A stretch of 64,000 nucleotides of DNA from Rhodoglobus vestalii (GCF_006788895.1 NZ_VFRA01000001.1:992001-1056000), one strand, 5' to 3'. Shown: positions 1 through 9,519, counted from the stretch's first letter. Notes: a model not told the origin generated them from the letters alone. Program-made: numbers and translations.

Positions 1-1032
1 GGCCAGAGCGGTGTCGAACTTGCGCGGCGAATCTGCTGCCAGGCGGCCCCGGGTCTGGGTAATGATGCGTGCCGTGTCGTAGGTGCCAAAGGAGGTACGA
101 ATCACCGGCAGCGAGAGATCAAGGCCATCGATGAGTCGCTCGATTTGCGGCACAAGCTCAAACCCACCATTGAGGATGATGCCCGCCAGCGAGGGGAACG
201 TCTCCGAAGCATGAGCCATCAGCGTCGCCAACAACACATCGGAACGGTCACCGGCAACCACCACAACCGAGCCCTCGATCAAACGGGTCAGCACGTTCTC
301 CATCGTCATTCCGGCGACCACAACCCCGAGCGCCTCGCGCAACAAGAGCTCACTATCACCCTTGAGGAGCTCGCCGTCGACCGCATCCAGCAGCGACGCC
401 AGACTCGGCGCGATCAGGAAAGGATCTTCGGGGATTGCCCACACCGGGGTGTCTGCCCCCGCGGTGGCACTGACCGCCTCAATAATCTGCGGCAGGTGAT
501 CGGGATCAGAGCGGTTCACAATCACACCGACCAGGTGCGCGTGGGCGGCATCCAGCTCCTGATGCGCAATTGTGTAGACCTGAACGAGATCCTCCGGGGT
601 GCGGTTCACTCCCGCCCCAGACTGACCACCCAATACGAGAAGAACAGGCGCACCCAAGTTTGCTGCGACTCGTGCGTTAAAGGAGAGTTCGGTCGGGCTG
701 CCGACATCCGTGTAATCAGATCCCACAATGACAACAACATCGCACTGCGCCTCAACGGCCTTAAATCGTTCGATTATGCGGCTGAGAGCTGCTTCTGGGT
801 CGGCGTGCACGTCGTCGTAGCCAACGCCAACCGCCTTGTCATAGCTGAGGTCAACGGCATCATGCGCCAGTAGCATCTCGAGCACATAGTCGCGTTCATT
901 GCTCGTGCGTGCGACCGGTCGAAACACCCCCACGCGTTTTGCTTCGCGACTGAGCGTATAGAGCAGACCGAGGGCGACCGTGGACTTACCGGCGTGACCC
1001 TCGATGGAAGTGATGTAGATGTTTCTTGCCAC
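1..1032 (-). CDS. pta: Phosphate acetyltransferase, N-terminal part (cut by window edge)
   Basis: The frame is open from a GTG start at 1030-1032 to the window edge, giving 344 codons without a stop. The translation opens MARNIYITSIEGHAGKS, with a P-loop-like GHAGKS, and continues through the ATP-binding-like and DRTGG-type regulatory region seen at the N-terminus of long (about 700-residue) phosphate acetyltransferases. The catalytic PTA_PTB domain lies outside the window. The enzyme converts acetyl-CoA and phosphate to acetyl phosphate in the cytoplasm. The family call comes from recognising the N-terminal domain arrangement; a BioD-like protein would be the alternative, but the length and DRTGG-like second half favour pta. 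Confidence 0.85.
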   Translation of the reverse strand, partial: MARNIYITSIEGHAGKSTVALGLLYTLSREAKRVGVFRPVARTSNERDYVLEMLLAHDAVDLSYDKAVGVGYDDVHADPEAALSRIIERFKAVEAQCDVVVIVGSDYTDVGSPTELSFNARVAANLGAPVLLVLGGQSGAGVNRTPEDLVQVYTIAHQELDAAHAHLVGVIVNRSDPDHLPQIIEAVSATAGADTPVWAIPEDPFLIAPSLASLLDAVDGELLKGDSELLLREALGVVVAGMTMENVLTRLIEGSVVVVAGDRSDVLLATLMAHASETFPSLAGIILNGGFELVPQIERLIDGLDLSLPVIRTSFGTYDTARIITQTRGRLAADSPRKFDTALA

Positions 1033-1079
1033 AGATTCAGCCTACGCGCCGAACGTGAGCCGGGCCGCAAAAAACTAAA

Positions 1080-1170
1080 GACCCCTCGCGCACCCGCCAG
1101 AGCCCGGTTACCCTTGCTACGTTTCCGTCCTGGGGGAGTTGGCCTGGATGGCGCCACACGAGGAGCCGAA
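1080..1170 (-). ncRNA. ffs: Signal recognition particle RNA, small bacterial type (4.5S-like)
   Basis: On the minus strand the hallmark domain IV is present: CCCCCAGGACGGAAACGTAG followed by CAAGGG, with the GGAA tetraloop and the asymmetric and symmetric internal loops bound by Ffh. The outer ends pair (CTCCTCGTG with GCGCGAGG), giving a hairpin of about 90 nt. A T-rich run follows the 3' end, consistent with termination. Exact ends are estimated from pairing. Confidence 0.93.
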
Positions 1171-1254
1171 AGTAGTCTACCCATTTCTGCCACGGATCGC
1201 GCTGCCGGCTCGAAACCTGAGGGACGTCGTGGGGCTCGTCATTACGGTTGAATA

Positions 1255-1292
1255 AAGAAGCCTCCTTGCTGAGCTCAGCAAGGAGGCTTCTT
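1255..1292 (-). terminator. Perfect 38-nt hairpin terminator after tRNA-Ser
   Basis: A perfect inverted repeat centred on GAGCTC (arm AAGAAGCCTCCTTGCTGAG) lies 23 bp past the 3' end of the tRNA-Ser gene. On the minus strand it is followed by TTATT, so it fits a Rho-independent terminator of the tRNA transcript. Confidence 0.8.
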
Positions 1293-1314
1293 ATGCCCTG
1301 AGACAGGACATCCG

Positions 1315-1399
1315 CGGTGACGGAGGGATTCGAACCCTCGGTTGCTTTCACAACACACGCTTTCCAAGCGTGCCTCTTCGGCCGCTTGAGTACGTCACC
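1315..1399 (-). tRNA. tRNA-Ser (anticodon GGA)
   Basis: The minus strand folds as a class II tRNA: acceptor GGTGACG pairs with CGTCACC plus discriminator G, the D-arm contains GAGCGGCCGAAG, the anticodon loop reads CTTGGAAA (anticodon GGA), there is a long variable arm, and the T-arm carries GGTTCGAATCC. CCA is not encoded. It reads UCC and UCU serine codons. Confidence 0.97.
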
Positions 1400-1645
1400 A
1401 ACGCCCAGTATCTTACATGACCGTTACCCCCTCGCGGGAATCACGATGGTACCGCACCGGCACTTAGACTGAGCCGTAATCCCTCGGTACCCCTTCTGTG
1501 GCCGACTGTGCGTGCGACCTTCGGCAGAGCATGAAAATCAGCATGCAAGGTTTGTTGCAGGTCACGATCAATCAGAGTAAGATTCATTATTCCACAGTGT
1601 GCTCTTGGCGCCCAACTTCGCCCGTGCACCGACGAAGGGTTTTCG

Positions 1646-2302
1646 GTGCCACTGAACAGCGTCAGCCGCGATCCCGTGCTGAAAGACACGCCTCGCCCAC
1701 GCTTGTTGCTGCCGAAAGCTCTCCTCACCCGCGGAATTCTCGCGGCGCTCGCGTTCATCGGCCCCGTCTTTGGTGTTCTTTACGTCATCGTGCTTCCCGA
1801 TGGCCCCTGGCTGGCCGTGGTGATCACTCAGATCGCAGCAACCCTGCTCGCCGGCGCCGGAGCCATCGGGTACTTTCGCAGCGCCATCTGGATCGGCCCA
1901 GATTCTTCTCTCGTCACCGAGCGCGGGTTCTTCGGACAAGTAACTAGCTTCACAAAAGACGACGCCGAATCCATTCTTCTTGCCGAGGTGTACACCAGCG
2001 ATGGCTCTGAGTCGCGCCCACAACTCGTTGTTCTCGGCGCAGATAACAATCGTCTACTGCGGATGCGCGGGCAGTATTGGACGCGCAAAGACATGGACAT
2101 TGTGGCTGCCGCCATCGATGTACCCGCCCATCGTATTCCGGAGACAGTCTCGATGGGCGAGCTTCGTAGCGACTATCCCCATGCCCTATATGTGCTCGAG
2201 CGTCACCCCGTGCTGGTCGCGGCTGTGGCGGTACTAGGCACCGCAGTGACCGCCGTCGGGCTACTGCTCGTGCTTGACCTTATCCGCATGATCACCGGGT
2301 AG
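1646..2302 (+). CDS. Membrane protein of unknown function, 218 aa
   Basis: The protein has two adjacent hydrophobic segments near the N-terminus (about residues 27-50 and 56-78), a soluble central part of roughly 110 residues, and a C-terminal hydrophobic segment (about 190-215). The layout resembles actinobacterial proteins with a PH-like domain between membrane helices, but I see no diagnostic motif. It is a single gene facing the PAP2 gene downstream, 18 bp away. ATG 1646 gives the longest hydrophobic-compatible start; I saw no strong ribosome binding site. Confidence 0.7.
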   Translation: MPLNSVSRDPVLKDTPRPRLLLPKALLTRGILAALAFIGPVFGVLYVIVLPDGPWLAVVITQIAATLLAGAGAIGYFRSAIWIGPDSSLVTERGFFGQVTSFTKDDAESILLAEVYTSDGSESRPQLVVLGADNNRLLRMRGQYWTRKDMDIVAAAIDVPAHRIPETVSMGELRSDYPHALYVLERHPVLVAAVAVLGTAVTAVGLLLVLDLIRMITG

Positions 2303-2320
2303 ATAGACCGCACGATCAGC

Positions 2321-2977
2321 TCAATGAACGGTTTTTTGTCGAGCTTCGGCTGAGAGCTTTCGAGCGAACGGAGCCCACAGAATCACGGCAACTCCCACCC
2401 CGACCAGAGCACCACCAATAGTGTCGCTCAGCCAGTGGGCCCCAAGATATGTGCGGCTGAGAACCATCAGAATCGTGTAGATCACGCCGACAATCCAGAC
2501 CCAACGCCGCTGCAACAGGATGATCAACACAACGGCGAGCGTCGCAGCATTCGCCACATGCCCCGAGGGGAATGAACCGACATCTGCCGTCACCAAGATC
2601 TCATCAGGCCTAGCGCGGCCAAACGAGAACTTCAGCAACTGCACGACTCCCGCGCTCACCGCTGACGCGGCGAGAAAATATAGTGCAGACCAGCGTCGCT
2701 TAGCGAGGAAGAAGGCCAACGCACCTCCTAGAGGCACGAGGAAGACGCCGAACCAACCACCACCGATGGAGTCCATCGCAAGCGCGGGAACGGTAAAGAA
2801 GTCGGCACGATTTTCGAGAAACTCATCGAGCACCAACTGGTCGATACTCAGCGGAGTACCGCGTGTTGCGATCAACACCCCGAGCAGAACCGTGAGCACC
2901 ACCGCCCCGGCGCCGCTGATCAGCGGCCAGCGTCTGGTAATGCTGCGGGCGTCGGAGTGAGAGAGCTGAGGTTTCAC
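2321..2977 (-). CDS. PAP2-family membrane phosphatase
   Basis: All three phosphatidic acid phosphatase type 2 motifs are present: KFSFGRARP (KxxxxxxRP), FPSGH, and SRTYLGAHWLSD (SRxxxxxHxxxD). The two histidines and the arginines are the expected catalytic residues. About six hydrophobic segments place it in the cytoplasmic membrane, acting on lipid phosphates or prenyl pyrophosphates; the exact substrate cannot be read. Start GTG at 2975-2977. Length of 218 aa is normal for the family. Confidence 0.88.
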   Translation of the reverse strand: MKPQLSHSDARSITRRWPLISGAGAVVLTVLLGVLIATRGTPLSIDQLVLDEFLENRADFFTVPALAMDSIGGGWFGVFLVPLGGALAFFLAKRRWSALYFLAASAVSAGVVQLLKFSFGRARPDEILVTADVGSFPSGHVANAATLAVVLIILLQRRWVWIVGVIYTILMVLSRTYLGAHWLSDTIGGALVGVGVAVILWAPFARKLSAEARQKTVH

Positions 2978-3016
2978 CCGTTAACGCTACCGGGTCAATC
3001 TTCGTGCGTGCTCAGG

Positions 3017-4246
3017 TCAACGCGACAGTGCCGGAACTGAGCGCGGGCGCACGACCACCCACATCACAACTATGGAGACGATCGCTGTGCAGCCCATCAC
3101 GGTGCCCATTGGGATCGCATTCTCGATACCGAACGCTCCAACAATGGGCGAAGTGAGACCCGCAAGCCCGAAGTTAACCGCCCCGAGCACGGACGCCGCC
3201 GTCGCTGCCTCTCCACCGTGGTTTGCCAGCGCAAGAACTTGGATACACGGGAAGGAGAAGCCGCACGACATGACGAAAACGAACAGCGGAATGAGCACAG
3301 CGAACAGATCACCGTTCACAACATCCAAATACACAATCGCGGAGGCCGACAGCAGAAGTAAGATACCGGCGCCCGCGAGAATCCACTGTGGCCCTATGGA
3401 ACGCATCAGGTATGCACTGGTTTGCACACCGATTACGACTCCGATCGAGTTGACCGCGAACACCAAACCGAATGCTTGAGGGTCAAGACCATACACATTC
3501 TGGAGGAGGAATGGCGAAGACGAGAGGTAGGCGAACAACCCGGAGAACGTCATGCCAGCGATGATCGCGGTTCCCACAAAGACTCGGTCGGTAAAGAGCG
3601 CCCGGTAGCGCTCCCGAGCAGTGGCGTGACCGAGATCACGACGGCGGGCCGGCGGCAGAGTTTCGACAATAAAGAACGAGGCGGCGAGCAGAACGAGTGC
3701 ACCGTAGATCGCCAAAAATACGAACATTCCGCGCCAGGGCGTGATCAACAGCAACTGCGATCCAATGAGCGGTGCCAAGATCGGCGCCAAACCTTGAACC
3801 AGCGCAAGCCTCGAAAGCATCCGCACGAGCGGCAGCCCGCCGAAGAGATCCCGCACAACCGCCATGGCGACCACCGCACCCGCAGCAGCGCCCATGCCCT
3901 GCACCAGCCGAAAGACAAACAGCAGTTCGATATTGCCAGCGACGGCCACCCCGAGGCTGGCCAGCACGTGCACGCAGGTGGCCACTATCAGTGGCAGGCG
4001 GCGGCCCAAGCGATCGCTGAGCGGGCCAACAATGAGCTGCCCGAGAGCGAACCCCAGCGTGGTTGCGGTCAGGGTGAGTTGCACCACAGCGGCGGTGGTC
4101 TGCAGGTCTGCCTCAATTAGAGGGAAGGCAGGCAGGTAGAGATCGACCGTGAACGGCCCCAGTGCGGTTAGCGCCCCCAACACGAGCACGTAGACGAGGC
4201 GCTGGCGTGCAGTGAGGGAATCACCGGGATGAACGACGGTAGTCAC
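3017..4246 (-). CDS. MFS drug efflux transporter, Bcr/CflA type
   Basis: Twelve hydrophobic segments are visible, with the Bcr/CflA-like opening ALTALGPFTVDLYLPAFP and the loop motif GPLSDRLGRRLPL between helices 2 and 3. These transporters expel drugs or small metabolites using the proton gradient. I chose GTG at 4244-4246, one base after the TAG of the ABC transporter gene, which implies translational coupling. An ATG 27 bp further upstream, or one at 4352-4354, would give longer products reading into the neighbour. The substrate is unknown. Confidence 0.85.
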   Translation of the reverse strand: MTTVVHPGDSLTARQRLVYVLVLGALTALGPFTVDLYLPAFPLIEADLQTTAAVVQLTLTATTLGFALGQLIVGPLSDRLGRRLPLIVATCVHVLASLGVAVAGNIELLFVFRLVQGMGAAAGAVVAMAVVRDLFGGLPLVRMLSRLALVQGLAPILAPLIGSQLLLITPWRGMFVFLAIYGALVLLAASFFIVETLPPARRRDLGHATARERYRALFTDRVFVGTAIIAGMTFSGLFAYLSSSPFLLQNVYGLDPQAFGLVFAVNSIGVVIGVQTSAYLMRSIGPQWILAGAGILLLLSASAIVYLDVVNGDLFAVLIPLFVFVMSCGFSFPCIQVLALANHGGEAATAASVLGAVNFGLAGLTSPIVGAFGIENAIPMGTVMGCTAIVSIVVMWVVVRPRSVPALSR

Positions 4247-4247
4247 A

Positions 4248-6101
4248 CTAATCGGAGCGGTTCTGCTCGGCATAGAGCCGCGAGTAGACCCCATCACGTG
4301 CAAGCAGCTGGGAGTGCGTTCCCTGTTCCACAATCGCACCGCCATCGACCACAAAAATCACGTCGGCCGAGCGCACAGTCGACAGCCGATGCGCCACCGC
4401 AATTGTTGTTCGCCCGCGCGATGCGGTGTCGAGAGCATCCTGCACCGTGCGTTCCGAAATCGAATCCAGTGCGCTTGTGGCTTCATCAAGAATGAGCACA
4501 CTGGGGTCTTTGAGCAGCACGCGTGCAATCGCGATTCGTTGTTTCTCGCCACCCGAGAGGCGGTAGCCTCGCTCCCCCACGATCGTCGCGTAGCCGTCGG
4601 GAAACGACATGATTGTCTCGTGGATGTTCGCGGCACGGGCGGCCACCTCCAACTGCTCTGCGCTCGCCTCAGGGCGCGCATAGCGAAGATTCTCGGCGAT
4701 AGTCGAATGGAACAGATACGTTTCTTGGCTCACAATGCCAATATTGTGAACAAGAGAGTCTTGCGAAAGCTCCCGCACGTCATCCCCCGCAAACAGCACA
4801 CGACCCTCGCTGGCCTCGTGCAGCCGCGGAATCAAATACGACACGGTGGTCTTTCCGGCACCAGAGGGCCCAACGAAGGCAGCGTATTGTCCCGGGCTGA
4901 TCGAAAAGCTCATCGAGTTAAGGGTTGCCCTGGTCGATGGGTCGGCGTCGGGGTAGCGAAAGGTGACGTTATCGAACGCGACAGCTCCCAGCGCATCCTC
5001 ACGGACCGACTTCGCGCCAGGTCTATCGGCAATTGCCGGTGTGAGATCGAGGTATTCGAAGATTCGGGCGAAGAGAGCGGAGGAGGTTTGCAGGTCGAGC
5101 GTGACCCGCATGAGTCCCAGCAGGGGGAAGATCAATCGCGCTTGCACGGTCGTGAAAGCCACAATCGTTCCGGCCGTGACCTCCACCCCGCCAGAGATGA
5201 GGTACGCCGCAACGACGTACACGATGGCGGGGATGATCGAGAAGAAAATGTTGACGGTGGCGAAGAACCATTGACCGCTCATTTGCTGACTAACTTGAAG
5301 ACTCACCTGCTGGTCGTTCTCCTGTGAGTAGCGTTGCGTCTCCACAGTTTGCTGGTTGAAAGTTTTCGACAGCAGAATGCCGGACACACTGAGTGATTCT
5401 TGCGTGATCGCCGTCATGTTACTGAGGGATTCCTGCGTTTTGGTCGCGATCCGGGCCCGAATTTGGCCTACTCGCCGCTGGGCGATCACAATTCCCGGTA
5501 ACACAATCACCGCAACGATTGTGAGTTGCCAGCTGAGCACGAGCATGCTGACGAAGGCGGCGATCACGGTCACTGTGTTTCCAATGACACTCGAAACGGT
5601 GTTGTTGAGCACACCTGCGACTCCACCGACGTCATTTTGAAGGCGAGACTGAATGACCCCGGTTTTGGTTCGCGTAAAGAACGCCAGTTCCATGCGCTGA
5701 AGTTGGTCAAACAGTCGCACTCGCAGTGCACCCATCACCCTGTTGCCGACGGTGGCGGTGAGGTAGGTCTGCCAGACGCCGAGCGCCGCAGAGGCAATCC
5801 ACAGCACCACCATAATGCTGACGAGTTGCAGAAGGATCGGGATGTTCGGGGCGCTGTCGGGAGGGAAGAGGCCCTCATCGAAGGCTCGCTTGGTCAGCAA
5901 CGGCGGAACCACGCTAATCGCGGCGCCGATCAACACCAGCGCAATCGTGAGCCCCAGCGTTGTGCGGTGAGGCTCGAAGAGCGCGCCGATCCGGCGAAGC
6001 AGATGGGGGATTTGGGGCGCCGCCGCATTCTCTGCTTTCTGAGCCGAATAGTCGCCTCCGCTGACCCGGCCAGCGCGTCGGGGTCGGCCTACTGTGCTCA
6101 T
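4248..6101 (-). CDS. ABC exporter, fused membrane and ATPase domains
   Basis: A 617-residue half-transporter. The N-terminal half (about 45-330) holds six membrane helices. The C-terminal ATPase has Walker A GPSGAGKTT, Q-loop SQETYLF, signature LSGGEKQR, Walker B VLILDEATSALD and the H-loop AHRLST. Such MsbA/LmrA-like proteins work as dimers to export lipids, drugs or peptides. It is immediately followed by the MFS gene, so the two probably share a transcript devoted to efflux. Unusually, rpoBC does not follow rplL here; this exporter does. Confidence 0.9.
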   Translation of the reverse strand: MSTVGRPRRAGRVSGGDYSAQKAENAAAPQIPHLLRRIGALFEPHRTTLGLTIALVLIGAAISVVPPLLTKRAFDEGLFPPDSAPNIPILLQLVSIMVVLWIASAALGVWQTYLTATVGNRVMGALRVRLFDQLQRMELAFFTRTKTGVIQSRLQNDVGGVAGVLNNTVSSVIGNTVTVIAAFVSMLVLSWQLTIVAVIVLPGIVIAQRRVGQIRARIATKTQESLSNMTAITQESLSVSGILLSKTFNQQTVETQRYSQENDQQVSLQVSQQMSGQWFFATVNIFFSIIPAIVYVVAAYLISGGVEVTAGTIVAFTTVQARLIFPLLGLMRVTLDLQTSSALFARIFEYLDLTPAIADRPGAKSVREDALGAVAFDNVTFRYPDADPSTRATLNSMSFSISPGQYAAFVGPSGAGKTTVSYLIPRLHEASEGRVLFAGDDVRELSQDSLVHNIGIVSQETYLFHSTIAENLRYARPEASAEQLEVAARAANIHETIMSFPDGYATIVGERGYRLSGGEKQRIAIARVLLKDPSVLILDEATSALDSISERTVQDALDTASRGRTTIAVAHRLSTVRSADVIFVVDGGAIVEQGTHSQLLARDGVYSRLYAEQNRSD

Positions 6102-6157
6102 AGTTCGAGACTAGTTCAGCGATCGGGGTGCTCGTTCCCGTAGCCGCCGGTTAACGC

Positions 6158-6190
6158 AGTAAGGCGTCACCGAGAAGGTGACGCCTTACT
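6158..6190 (-). terminator. Hairpin terminator after rplL
   Basis: A 14-bp perfect stem (AGTAAGGCGTCACC / GGTGACGCCTTACT) with a 5-nt GAGAA loop lies 30 bp beyond the rplL stop. It separates the ribosomal operon from the ABC/MFS pair. The trailing T tract is weak, so efficiency is uncertain. Confidence 0.7.
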
Positions 6191-6220
6191 GATCGATCAA
6201 GCCTCTATCGAGGCCCAGTG

Positions 6221-6604
6221 TTACTTGAGGGTTACGGTTGCGCCGGCACCTTCAAGAGCAGTCTTTGCCTTCTCGGCAGCTTCCTTGTTTGCGCCCTCGA
6301 GTACAGCCTTGGGAGCGCCGTCAACGAGTGCCTTCGCCTCACCGAGACCGAGGCTCGTGAGGGTACGCACCTCCTTGATGACCTGGATCTTCTTCTCGCC
6401 AGCTGATTCGAGAATGACGTCAAATGAGTCCTTCTCTTCAACTTCCTCAGCTGCGCCAGCAGCGGGGGCCGCAGCTGCAGCCGCAACTGGGGCCGCAGCA
6501 GTGACCTCGAAGACCTCTTCGAACTTCTTAACGAAGTCGCTGAGTTCGATGAGGGTCAGTTCCTTGAACGCCTCGATGAGGTCGTCGCTTGACATTTTCG
6601 CCAT
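6221..6604 (-). CDS. rplL: 50S ribosomal protein L7/L12
   Basis: 127 aa with the standard layout: N-terminal dimerisation helix pair ([20 protein letters not shown]), an Ala/Pro-rich hinge (about 37-52), and the C-terminal factor-binding domain with [20 protein letters not shown]. It forms the stalk that recruits translation GTPases. ATG 6604 is preceded by AGGAG at good spacing, so I prefer it over the ATG three codons later. It follows rplJ by 38 bp. Confidence 0.98.
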   Translation of the reverse strand: MAKMSSDDLIEAFKELTLIELSDFVKKFEEVFEVTAAAPVAAAAAAPAAGAAEEVEEKDSFDVILESAGEKKIQVIKEVRTLTSLGLGEAKALVDGAPKAVLEGANKEAAEKAKTALEGAGATVTLK

Positions 6605-6642
6605 AATAATCTCCTATATTTCTTGAGCTAACAACCCGCGCG

Positions 6643-7158
6643 TTACTGCGCGGAATCCTGCTTCTCGCGCAGCGCGTCGACCGTGCGAACGGCCTGAGCG
6701 AGCGGTGCGTTGAACAGATATGCGGCGCCGAACAGTGAAGCCTTGGCTGCTCCAGCAAACTTCGCAAGGAGCACCTCCCGGCTTTCCAGATCGGCCAGCT
6801 TGGTGACCTCTGCTGCGGTGAGCGCGTTACCGTCAAAGTAACCGCCCTTCACCACAAGAAGAGGGTTTGCCTTGGCAAAGTCACGCATAGCCTTCGCAAC
6901 AGTGACCGGGTCACCGTGGACGAATGCGATTGCAGAAGGACCAACAAGTTCCTCGTCGAATGACGAGATTCCGGCGGCATTTGCTGCAATCTTTGTCAGC
7001 GTGTTCTTCACCACGGCGTATGTTGCGTGCCCACTGATTGATTTGCGCAGCTCCTTGAGCTGGGCAACAGTGAGTCCGCGATACTCGGTTAGCAGAACGG
7101 CGGTCGAGCTGCGGAAAAGTTCCGTCATCTCGGCGACCGATGCTTCCTTGTTCGCCAT
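6643..7158 (-). CDS. rplJ: 50S ribosomal protein L10
   Basis: 171 aa beginning [18 protein letters not shown], with the typical [16 protein letters not shown] segment. L10 anchors the L7/L12 dimers to 23S rRNA. The ATG at 7158 follows GGGAG and matches the family start; the frame is open 66 bp further upstream but that part is leader. A hairpin followed by a T-rich run sits upstream and probably controls the operon. Confidence 0.97.
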   Translation of the reverse strand: MANKEASVAEMTELFRSSTAVLLTEYRGLTVAQLKELRKSISGHATYAVVKNTLTKIAANAAGISSFDEELVGPSAIAFVHGDPVTVAKAMRDFAKANPLLVVKGGYFDGNALTAAEVTKLADLESREVLLAKFAGAAKASLFGAAYLFNAPLAQAVRTVDALREKQDSAQ

Positions 7159-7225
7159 GGTGCTCCCTACTGGTTGATGTGTGTCTGCCTCAGAGCCGCT
7201 CACGCTGGCGAAAAGTGCCGGCAAG

Positions 7226-7274
7226 AAAAAGAAAAAGCTCCGGCCCTACTGCACAAACGCAGTGGCGCGGAGCT
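7226..7274 (-). promoter_or_regulatory. Attenuator-like hairpin in the rplJL leader
   Basis: In the rplJ leader the minus strand carries AGCTCCG ... CGGAGCT enclosing CACTGCG ... GCAGTAG, followed directly by TTTTTCTTTTTC. This looks like an intrinsic terminator inside the leader. L10-L12 operons are classically autoregulated by L10 binding to leader RNA (L10 leader), so a terminator and antiterminator switch is plausible; the L10-binding part was not recognised. Confidence 0.6.
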
Positions 7275-7439
7275 GAATGCAACCAGAACTGGTCGAAAAC
7301 CTACTTCACACACCTGCGCTGGCCTTCGCTTTCACGAACTTCGACTGCACACGCTTTCGCGCGCACAAACGACCGGCGGTCTTTGGCTTCGATAACCATA
7401 CGGTATCGCCGTCGTTGCCGCAAATTCGTCAGGCAGGCG

Positions 7440-8771
7440 TTAGTGCTTCTCGCCAATGACGAGCCAACGGTCGCCGCGAGCACGAATCCCCAGAGTGATG
7501 GCGCGAGCACCAATGTACCCCACACCAAATGCGAACCAGAGCGAAACCAGCGCCGGAACCGCGGTGAGATTCGCGGCCGCTACCCACCACAGCAACGGCA
7601 GATACACGACGAGGTTGATCAGCCCGGTGAGCGCCAAATACCGTGCATCCCCCGCGCCAATCAGCACCCCATCAAGGACGAAGACGAATCCTGCCAACGG
7701 GATGCCGAGGGCCAGTACCGGCAGGAGCACCGACAGTCCGAGGCGAACCTCTGGTTCGGAACTAAAGACAAAACCGGCCCACGGGGAGGTAACCAGCACC
7801 ATCAGGCCGAGCACGACCCCACTTCCGACCCCGAGTTCGATGAGTCGGCGCGTGATGGCGCGAGCCCGAGGAACGTCACTAGCACCGAGTTCTTTGCCAA
7901 TCATCGCTTGACCGGCAATGGCAAGCGCATCGAGCACGAAGGCGAGGGTCGCAAAAATGGTGAGTGCGATGTGTACGGATGCGAGCTCCGACACCCCAAA
8001 CCCGGTGGCCACACCAATTGTGGCCAGCATGGCCGCTCGCAGCGAGGCGGTGCGCACCAACAGCCAGGATCCCGCACGCCCGGCAACAAGCATCCCACCC
8101 CACCGCGGAAGCAGACTCGCAGTTTCGCGGCGCGCAATAACGATGATCATGACGATGTAGGCGATGCCCATTCCCCAGCTCGCGACCACCGTGCCGATAG
8201 CGGCACCAGCGAGGCCCCATCCGAATCCGTAAATAAAGACCACATTGAGCAGAGCATTCGAGGCGAATCCGGCGACAGCGACAATCAGTGGGGTGCGAGT
8301 GTCTTGAAGGCCTCTCAGGAGCCCGGATGCAGCAAAGGTAATGAGCATTGCCGGCAAACCCAGGATGGAGATTGCTAAGTACTGGTTGGCGAAACCAACA
8401 ACGCTGGCATCAGCGCCGAACAGACTGATCAGCCACGGCGTCACCGGAATTCCGACCGCGACGAGCACTCCGCCCAACGCTATGGCGAGCCACACCCCAT
8501 CGACGCCCGCGGCAACAGCCCGGGCGCGATTTCCCAGACCCAGCCAGCGTGCGACCGCGCCAGTGGTGGAGTAGGCAAGAAAGATGAGCAGTCCAACGGC
8601 TGTCTGAAGCACAGCACTGGCGACACTGAGCCCACCCAACGGTGCACTGCCTAGGTGGCCGACGAGAGCCGTGTCGGTGAGGAGAAAGATGGGCTCCGCA
8701 ACCAGGGCGCCAAGTGCGGGCAGGGCAAGCCGCCGGATGTCGCGATCAAGCGGAGAATGCAACACACTCAC
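7440..8771 (-). CDS. MATE-family efflux transporter (DinF-like)
   Basis: 443 aa with about twelve hydrophobic segments and the family opening RDIRRLALPALGALVAEPIFLLTDTALVGHLG, seen in DinF-type MATE exporters. These use sodium or proton gradients to expel cationic drugs. ATG 8771 fits the family N-terminus. It is monocistronic, about 280 bp upstream of the rplJ leader on the same strand. Confidence 0.9.
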   Translation of the reverse strand: MSVLHSPLDRDIRRLALPALGALVAEPIFLLTDTALVGHLGSAPLGGLSVASAVLQTAVGLLIFLAYSTTGAVARWLGLGNRARAVAAGVDGVWLAIALGGVLVAVGIPVTPWLISLFGADASVVGFANQYLAISILGLPAMLITFAASGLLRGLQDTRTPLIVAVAGFASNALLNVVFIYGFGWGLAGAAIGTVVASWGMGIAYIVMIIVIARRETASLLPRWGGMLVAGRAGSWLLVRTASLRAAMLATIGVATGFGVSELASVHIALTIFATLAFVLDALAIAGQAMIGKELGASDVPRARAITRRLIELGVGSGVVLGLMVLVTSPWAGFVFSSEPEVRLGLSVLLPVLALGIPLAGFVFVLDGVLIGAGDARYLALTGLINLVVYLPLLWWVAAANLTAVPALVSLWFAFGVGYIGARAITLGIRARGDRWLVIGEKH

Positions 8772-8913
8772 GGGTGGCTAACCTGCCGACCGCGAACCCC
8801 GACGACGAGGCGTCGAAGGTTTTGCCGTGTCGGTTTTGCCAGCTCGCATTCGCCCATTCTGCCAGTCCCCGTCATCAATAGTGGACCTGACGCGAGACAA
8901 TGGTGGGGTGAGT

Positions 8914-9519
8914 ATGCAACCGGAACTCGATCTGTGGCAACCTGTTACGCCCAATCACCATGACCGGATTGTTGCCCACTCCGAAGATCGGGTTGCTTGG
9001 CTTCGCGCTCGAAGTCGAGGAGTGACCGCTACGGATGCCGCCCGACTTGCCACCGAACAATCGTTGCGTGGGGTGGTGCAGAGCAAGCTGCTTGGCTCCG
9101 GTTTTTCTGGCAACGCCTTCACCGATCATGGTCGCTTGAGAGAGCCGGAGATTGCGCGGTGGGTGCGCGCGCAGCACGGAATCCACTCGAGTTCTGCGCT
9201 TTTCCATGCCCACGATCAGCCACTCCATTTGGCAACACCCGACGGCGTTGCGGTAATTGACGGTGCTGTGGTGCTGTCAGAGATCAAGACGACGCAGAGA
9301 GCGTGGCGCAGCATCCCGCGCTCCTACCTTCGTCAGGTCTGGTGGCAACAGTATGTGCTGGGTGCCGACCGCACACTGGTGGTGTGGGAGCAGCACGACG
9401 ACTTTGTTCCGGTTCGTGCCGAGCCGAAGTGGCTCTGGGTTGACCGGGATGAGGATCAGATTCATGCGCTGGTGAGCCTTGCCGATCGACTCCTTGATCT
9501 GATGCGAGCACCGCAGTAA
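8914..9519 (+). CDS. YqaJ-like exonuclease-fold protein
   Basis: From ATG 8914 the product is 201 aa. It shows the YqaJ/lambda-exonuclease fold pattern: a Ser-Arg-Gly-Val-Thr-Ala-Thr-Asp-Ala start, GRLREPEIARW (Glu of the nuclease core), the TPDGVAVIDGAVVLSEIKTT block with D and ExK catalytic residues, and QVWWQQYVLGA. These enzymes cut double-stranded DNA 5'-3' in recombination. It stands alone rather than in a visible prophage, so its role is open. The frame extends 87 bp upstream, but the family-like region begins after 8914. Confidence 0.75.
   Translation: MQPELDLWQPVTPNHHDRIVAHSEDRVAWLRARSRGVTATDAARLATEQSLRGVVQSKLLGSGFSGNAFTDHGRLREPEIARWVRAQHGIHSSSALFHAHDQPLHLATPDGVAVIDGAVVLSEIKTTQRAWRSIPRSYLRQVWWQQYVLGADRTLVVWEQHDDFVPVRAEPKWLWVDRDEDQIHALVSLADRLLDLMRAPQ

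Noticed and set aside
145..873. Long plus-strand frame over the pta region
   Set aside because: It is antisense to a continuous pta frame with clear family sequence and has the Arg/His-rich composition of a shadow.
3422..4120. Plus-strand frame of 232 codons opposite the MFS gene
   Set aside because: Its composition is hydrophilic noise, while the minus frame has twelve helices and a family motif.
7140..8378. 412-codon frame on the plus strand opposite the MATE gene
   Set aside because: No fold or motif; the minus-strand MATE frame is well supported.
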